This document shows positions 5,555 to 10,161 of a DNA stretch of 10,161 bases, in pieces. Below the pieces are notes generated by a model. It searched no databases, was not told the origin of the DNA, and was given only the letters and a program-made list of their open reading frames with translations. The position numbers were made by a program, and so were the translations under genes. Location: positions 1 to 10,161 of the forward strand of contig DXVY01000040.1 of the NCBI GenBank assembly GCA_019417145.1, given 5' to 3'. Within the stretch, counting starts at the first letter, position 1, and each line of letters begins with the position of its first letter. The DNA is from Clostridiales bacterium. Lineage in GTDB: Bacteria; Bacillota; Clostridia; Oscillospirales; Acutalibacteraceae.

Positions 5555-8500
5555 ATGAAGAAGAAGTTCGCCAGAGCCGGCGCCGCCTTTCTGGCGGGGA
5601 TCATGGCGGCCAGCTCTCTGGGGGCGGTTTCGGTGACCGCAGCGACTCCCCAGACCGTGTATGCCGTCTCCACTTCCCATTTGGATACGGTTTGGAGCTG
5701 GCCCTTGGAGGAAACCATCTCTACTTTTATTCCAAAGACCCTGCGGGAGAATTTTGCCCTTCTGGAGAAGTATCCGGATTATCAGTTCAATTTTGAGGGC
5801 GCCTATCGCTATCAGCTGATGAAGGAATATTATCCGGAAGAGTATGAGAAGGTCAAGGAGTATGTGGAGGCGGGACGCTGGAATGTGGCCGGAAGCGGAC
5901 TGGAAAACGGCGACGTGAACGTGCCTTCGCCCGAGGCGCTCTTCCGCAATTTCCTATACGGCAACAACTATTTTGAAGACGAGTTCGGCAAGAGGAGCAA
6001 GGACGTATATCTGCCCGACTGTTTTGGGTTCGGATATGCCCTGCCCTCCATCGCCGCCCACTCCAATCTGCTAGGCTTCTCCACCCAGAAGCTTTCCTGG
6101 GGCAATACCTTTGCGGGGGAGAAACTGCCCTTTGACGTGGGACTGTGGACCGGACCGGACGGCAATTCCATCATCGCCAATATCAATTATAACGGGTACA
6201 CCTCCGGCTTTTCCGACGGCCTGCGAAACAATGGGGACGTCAAGGACCGGCTGGCAAGAAGCCCGCTTAATTACATATCCATGATTTACGGCCCCGGCGG
6301 AGACCGGGGAGGCGGACCTGGCGAATCCACCGTGGCGGCGTTGCAGGAGGAATACCTGAGCAATGCGGACGACAATATCAACATCCGATTCGCCTCCACC
6401 GACTACATGTTTAAAAACATGAGCGAGGCGGATAAGGCCAAGCTGCCCACCTACGAAGGGGAACTGCTCTTAAAGCAGCACGGCGCCGGCGTGTTGACCT
6501 CCCGCGCTATCTCTAAGCGCTGGAACCGTCGCAGCGAGCTGCTGGGCGACGCGGCCGAGCGGGCCAATGTGGCCTCCAGCTATATGGGCGCCACCGATTA
6601 TCCCACCGAGTTGTTTGAAGAAATCTGGACGCGGGTGATCGCCCACCAGTTCCACGACGATCTTCCCGGCACGGCCAACAGCAATGTCTATGAGCGCAGC
6701 TGGAACGACTACATGGTGGCCATCAAGCAGTTTGCCGCCGAGTACCAGAACGGCGTGGCCGGCGTGGCGTCGGTCATGGATACCCAGGTGGACGAAGGCG
6801 TGCCGGTAGTGGTCAACAATCCCGTGGCAGCCAGCCGCAGCGATGTGGTGGAAGCCGAGGTCGTTCTGAAATCCGACCTGCCCCATGTGCGCGTGTATGA
6901 CGATACCGGCAAAGAGGTGGCCGCCCAGGTTCTTTCCCGCAGCGGCAACACCTATAAAATCGCCTTTATCGCCGATGTGGCTTCCATGGGTTATCGCACC
7001 TATCAGGTGGTGCCCTCCGACACGGCCAGCAAGGTGGAAACCAATCTCACCGTGACCGCAGACACCCTGACCAACGACAAATACACGGTGAAGATCGCCC
7101 GCAACGGCGACATTTCCAGCATCACCGATAAGGAAACCGGCAAGGAGCTTTTGAGCGAGCCCATTCGTCTGGGACTGTTCAATGAGAATTATAATTATTG
7201 GCCTTCCTGGGAGCTGAATATCGACGACTACGCCTTTAAGGATCCCGACCGGTATGTGAGCGGGACGCCCGAAATGCAGATTGTGGAGAACGGCCCCGCC
7301 CGGGTCTCCCTGCAAATTACCCGTACGGAAAACAATTCCACCTATACCCAGACGGTCAGTCTGACCGCCGGGGGCCAGATCGTGACGGTGGACAATGTGG
7401 TGGATTGGAACGAGACCGCCACGCTGCTCAAGGCCGAGTTTGACCTGACCTCCGCCAATCCCCAGGCCACCTACGACCTGGGCCTGGGCGTTATCCAGCG
7501 TGGAAACAATGAGAAGCAGCAGAGCGACACGTCGGGCCAGAACAAGGCCGAGGTGCCCCTGCAGAAATGGGCCGACATGACCGCCACCGACGGCAGCTAT
7601 GGCGTCTCCATCATCAACGACTGCAAATACGGCATGGATAAGCCCAACGACAGCACCTTGCGGCTTACCCTGATCCATACGCCCCAGAGCGATTACGATC
7701 ACGGAAATGACACCCAGGCCTGGGCGGACGAGAATTACGGACCGGCCGGCCAGACCGTGCAGGAAATGGGCGAGAACCGTTTCGCCTACGCCATTTATGG
7801 GCACGACGGCGGCTTTGGCCAGTCGGATGTGCAGGTGGAGGCCGAGGCCTTCAACCAGCCCATGAACGCCTTCCAGACCGAGTCGCACGCCGGCTCCCTG
7901 GGATCTAATTACAGCTTTGGCTCCATCAGCAACGACCGGATCCTGGTCCGGGCCGTCAAGAAGGCCGAGCGCAGCGACGAGATCATTGTGCGCTTCAACG
8001 AAGGCGCCGGCGAGGCGGCCGAGAATGTAGAGTTTACCCTGGGCGATGGCATTGCCAGCGCCCGCGAGGTCTACGCCTCCGAGGAGGAAATCGGCCCCGC
8101 CACCGTAAAGGACGGCAAGCTTGTATTTGATATCGGCAAGTACGGCGTTAAGACCTTTGCGCTGACCTTGAAGAACGCGGAAGTAAAGGGATCCGGCCTG
8201 GAGACCGAGATGCTGGACCTGCCCTTCAACGTGGACGTCATGTCCGGGAATGACAACAAGACCGACGGCGGCTTCAACCTGATTGGCGACGCGTATGCCG
8301 CCGAGCTGGTACCCGATTCCTTTGTGGCCGCCGGCGTTCCCTACAAGACCGGCAGCAAGAAGGACGGCGACAACAACGCGGTGCAGGCGGCGGGCCAGAC
8401 CATCCAGCTCCCCTCCGGCTTCAACAAGCTGCGTATCCTGGCCGTTTCCACGCGGGGAGACAAGGACGCCACCTTTAAGGTGGGTTCCCAGAATGTCACC

Positions 8501-10161
8501 CTGAACATCGCCGATTATGCGGAAAATATCGCCGCCTGGGATCTGCGGAATCAGGGTGTGACCGGCTATGTCAAGGAGCAGACCCCCGCTTTGGTCACCA
8601 CCCACCGTCATACCTATGGGCAGGACAATTATGCCGCCACCACTTATATGTTCTCCTATGAGCTGGATGTGACCGGTGCGGACAGCATCACCCTGCCCAA
8701 CGACGAGGATATCCTGCTGTTTGCGGTCACGGCCGTAAGCGACGAGGGACGCACCCTGCGCACGGCCAGCGAGCTGTATGACCAGCGCGAAAGGGAAGAG
8801 GAGTCCGTGGAGCCCGGAGAGGAATTTTTCACCGGCTTTGAAGAGGGCGAACTGATGCCCCGTGAGGACTATACCACCAATAACTCCAATACCTCCGACT
8901 ATACCTGCAAGGTGGTGACCGAGCAGGCCGCCACCGGCACACATGCGCTCAAGATTTCGGGTAAGGACAATTCCACTTCCAACTCCCACGTCTATTTCAC
9001 CATTTATCTTAATCAGGCTATTCGGGTGACCGAGGGCATGACCCTCAGCTACAAGTTCTATGCGGGCAACGAGCTGGGACGCTATACGGCGGTGGATATG
9101 GAATTCAATACGGGTCTGCCGCTGCGCGACCGGAGCAACGCTTTGGACGCCGACGGTAAGAGTATGCACCCTGGCACCGGCCACGGCGAGGTGGGCAAAT
9201 GGGTGACGGTTACCTGTGATCTGTCCCAATGCGCGCTCAATTCCTACATTACCAAAATTATGTTTGCCTACGACCATGCCGGCGACACGGGCGAGTTCAC
9301 GGCGTATATCGACGACCTGAGCATCTCCTCGCCCGAGGATCCGATTCAGTTCAAGATTGACGCCGCCGAGGCGCTGGATAGCTCCTTGTATACCGCCGAT
9401 TCCTATCAGGCGGTGGAGGACGCGCTGGAGCTGCTTAAGGCTGTGCGTGCCCAGGAGCGGCCTACCGATCTGGAAGTTGATTTCGCGGTGGATAGGCTGG
9501 ACAAGGCGATCGAGGACCTGGTGGAGATCCGCAATCCCTACGAGCTTATCCATGCCTGGGAGTACAACGAGACCAGCGGCGTGGGCATTGACAAGGAGGG
9601 CGGGCAGCCTTCCAATATCGGCGGCGTGACCAACGGCGCCTACGTCATCTACAAAGCGCTGGATTTCGGGGATGTGGGCTCTGATTCGGTGACCATCAAC
9701 TACTCCGGCTGGGAAACCGGCCTGGACGCAAAGGCCGAGGTGCGCCTGGGCAATGCGGAGGGAGAGCTGCTGGGCACCCTGGATATCCCCCAGACCGCCA
9801 CAGGCGGGGTGGATTGGAGCAAATACACCTATGCGACCACCAAGCTGAATAAGGTGCTGACCGGCGAGCAGGATATCTGTATCGTATTCCGCGGCAATAA
9901 GCAGCATGTCTGTAACGTAAAGTCCTTCCAGTTCCAGGAGGTCATTTCCAAGGCGTCCCTGCAAAAGGCTGTGGATAAGGCCAAGGCTGTCTACCGCCTG
10001 GATAAGACCGAGGAGAGCCTGGCCGTGCTGGATAGGGCCATCGAGCAGGCCGAGCGGCTGCTGAGCCAGACTTCTCCCGATCTAGATCAGGTGGCCGAGG
10101 CCATAACCGCGCTGGAAGATGCGATCAACGGCTTGGTGACCTTTCGTAACCCCTATCAGAC
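5555..10161 (+). CDS. Secreted multidomain GH38 alpha-mannosidase (3' end outside window)
   Basis: The frame stays open for 1535 codons to the window edge. GGAGGT (5543-5548) lies 6 bases before ATG 5555. A signal peptide (MKKK, a hydrophobic run, cleavage near A29/A30) has no lipobox Cys. The GH38 core fills about 33-885: HLDTVWSW gives zinc ligands His42 and Asp44, LPDCFGFG gives the nucleophile and zinc ligand Asp155, and HQFHDDLPGT gives zinc ligand His367. From about 416 (VVVNNPVAASRS) the family's C-terminal beta domains follow. It should hydrolyse terminal alpha-mannose outside the cell; linkage preference is unknown. Added modules are a beta-sandwich (about 890-1060), a putative carbohydrate-binding jelly roll (about 1090-1259), a FIVAR-type helical module (1267-1321), a CBM6-like domain (about 1330-1460) and a second FIVAR-type module (1466-1528). 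The visible end, RNPYQ, resembles the RNPYEL opening the first CBM6-like domain, so another may follow. A surface anchor or dockerin may lie beyond the window. Confidence 0.93.
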   Translation, partial: MKKKFARAGAAFLAGIMAASSLGAVSVTAATPQTVYAVSTSHLDTVWSWPLEETISTFIPKTLRENFALLEKYPDYQFNFEGAYRYQLMKEYYPEEYEKVKEYVEAGRWNVAGSGLENGDVNVPSPEALFRNFLYGNNYFEDEFGKRSKDVYLPDCFGFGYALPSIAAHSNLLGFSTQKLSWGNTFAGEKLPFDVGLWTGPDGNSIIANINYNGYTSGFSDGLRNNGDVKDRLARSPLNYISMIYGPGGDRGGGPGESTVAALQEEYLSNADDNINIRFASTDYMFKNMSEADKAKLPTYEGELLLKQHGAGVLTSRAISKRWNRRSELLGDAAERANVASSYMGATDYPTELFEEIWTRVIAHQFHDDLPGTANSNVYERSWNDYMVAIKQFAAEYQNGVAGVASVMDTQVDEGVPVVVNNPVAASRSDVVEAEVVLKSDLPHVRVYDDTGKEVAAQVLSRSGNTYKIAFIADVASMGYRTYQVVPSDTASKVETNLTVTADTLTNDKYTVKIARNGDISSITDKETGKELLSEPIRLGLFNENYNYWPSWELNIDDYAFKDPDRYVSGTPEMQIVENGPARVSLQITRTENNSTYTQTVSLTAGGQIVTVDNVVDWNETATLLKAEFDLTSANPQATYDLGLGVIQRGNNEKQQSDTSGQNKAEVPLQKWADMTATDGSYGVSIINDCKYGMDKPNDSTLRLTLIHTPQSDYDHGNDTQAWADENYGPAGQTVQEMGENRFAYAIYGHDGGFGQSDVQVEAEAFNQPMNAFQTESHAGSLGSNYSFGSISNDRILVRAVKKAERSDEIIVRFNEGAGEAAENVEFTLGDGIASAREVYASEEEIGPATVKDGKLVFDIGKYGVKTFALTLKNAEVKGSGLETEMLDLPFNVDVMSGNDNKTDGGFNLIGDAYAAELVPDSFVAAGVPYKTGSKKDGDNNAVQAAGQTIQLPSGFNKLRILAVSTRGDKDATFKVGSQNVTLNIADYAENIAAWDLRNQGVTGYVKEQTPALVTTHRHTYGQDNYAATTYMFSYELDVTGADSITLPNDEDILLFAVTAVSDEGRTLRTASELYDQREREEESVEPGEEFFTGFEEGELMPREDYTTNNSNTSDYTCKVVTEQAATGTHALKISGKDNSTSNSHVYFTIYLNQAIRVTEGMTLSYKFYAGNELGRYTAVDMEFNTGLPLRDRSNALDADGKSMHPGTGHGEVGKWVTVTCDLSQCALNSYITKIMFAYDHAGDTGEFTAYIDDLSISSPEDPIQFKIDAAEALDSSLYTADSYQAVEDALELLKAVRAQERPTDLEVDFAVDRLDKAIEDLVEIRNPYELIHAWEYNETSGVGIDKEGGQPSNIGGVTNGAYVIYKALDFGDVGSDSVTINYSGWETGLDAKAEVRLGNAEGELLGTLDIPQTATGGVDWSKYTYATTKLNKVLTGEQDICIVFRGNKQHVCNVKSFQFQEVISKASLQKAVDKAKAVYRLDKTEESLAVLDRAIEQAERLLSQTSPDLDQVAEAITALEDAINGLVTFRNPYQ
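9353..10161 (+). repeat. Repeated FIVAR / CBM6-like module in the mannosidase C-terminus
   Basis: Two helical FIVAR-type segments start at residues 1267 and 1466, 597 bases apart. Both end in a helix with a DAI or KAI word plus L-V, followed by RNPY (residues 1326-1329 and 1531-1534). The first is followed by a CBM6-like domain containing IGGVTNGAYVIYKALDFG; the second is cut by the window end at the equivalent position. This suggests a repeating FIVAR-CBM unit, recognisable at protein level only, not as a DNA repeat. Confidence 0.55.

Noticed and set aside
5439..5558. 39-codon open frame in the mannosidase leader ending in an ATGA overlap with the mannosidase start
   Set aside because: Its ATG coincides with the predicted transcription start (near 5441), it has no ribosome site and the peptide shows no recognisable feature. 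The overlap with ATG 5555 is probably chance.
6470..9964. Minus-strand open frame of 1164 codons opposite the mannosidase
   Set aside because: It lies wholly antisense to a well supported GH38 gene. It is rich in Gly, His, Val and Ile, has no recognisable domain and arises because the sense codon use avoids complements of stop codons.

Overview
This window is high-GC DNA that most resembles a gut-type anaerobic clostridium (Oscillospirales or a relative). The evidence is a dockerin tail, a glycyl radical enzyme with its activase (oxygen-sensitive chemistry), a Gram-positive style secreted glycosidase carrying FIVAR and CBM6-like modules, AGGAGG-type ribosome binding sites and sigma-A type promoters. 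The taxonomic call is an inference; no rRNA or marker gene is present.

Layout. Bases 1-65 are the last codons of a gene ending in a dockerin repeat. A compact glycyl radical enzyme (113-2152, +) follows, then its radical-SAM activase (2168-3016, +), which appears to lack a normal start codon. This pair ends at a strong hairpin (3081-3107). The 380-base interval 3017-3396 holds two hairpins, a pair of 23-base direct repeats and the terminator of a convergent corA-type transporter gene (3397-4335, -). Between corA and the next gene lie two divergent promoters and an A/T-ended imperfect palindrome. A DUF2461 gene (4707-5387, +) follows. A near-consensus promoter (TTGACA, 17 bases, TACAAT) starting 18 bases after its stop drives a very large secreted GH38 alpha-mannosidase (5555 to the window end, at least 1535 residues, 3' end missing).

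How the genes may work together. The dockerin protein and the mannosidase point to extracellular breakdown of host or plant glycans. The glycyl radical enzyme and its activase form a self-contained two-gene module whose substrate cannot be read from the sequence; the Cys-x-Glu active-site arrangement is that of eliminases and decarboxylases rather than of pyruvate formate-lyase, which has Cys-Cys. CorA and DUF2461 look like unrelated housekeeping-type genes. The items most worth a second look are the short, divergent glycyl radical enzyme, the activase with an apparent ATA start and a missing cluster cysteine, and the modular architecture of the secreted mannosidase.
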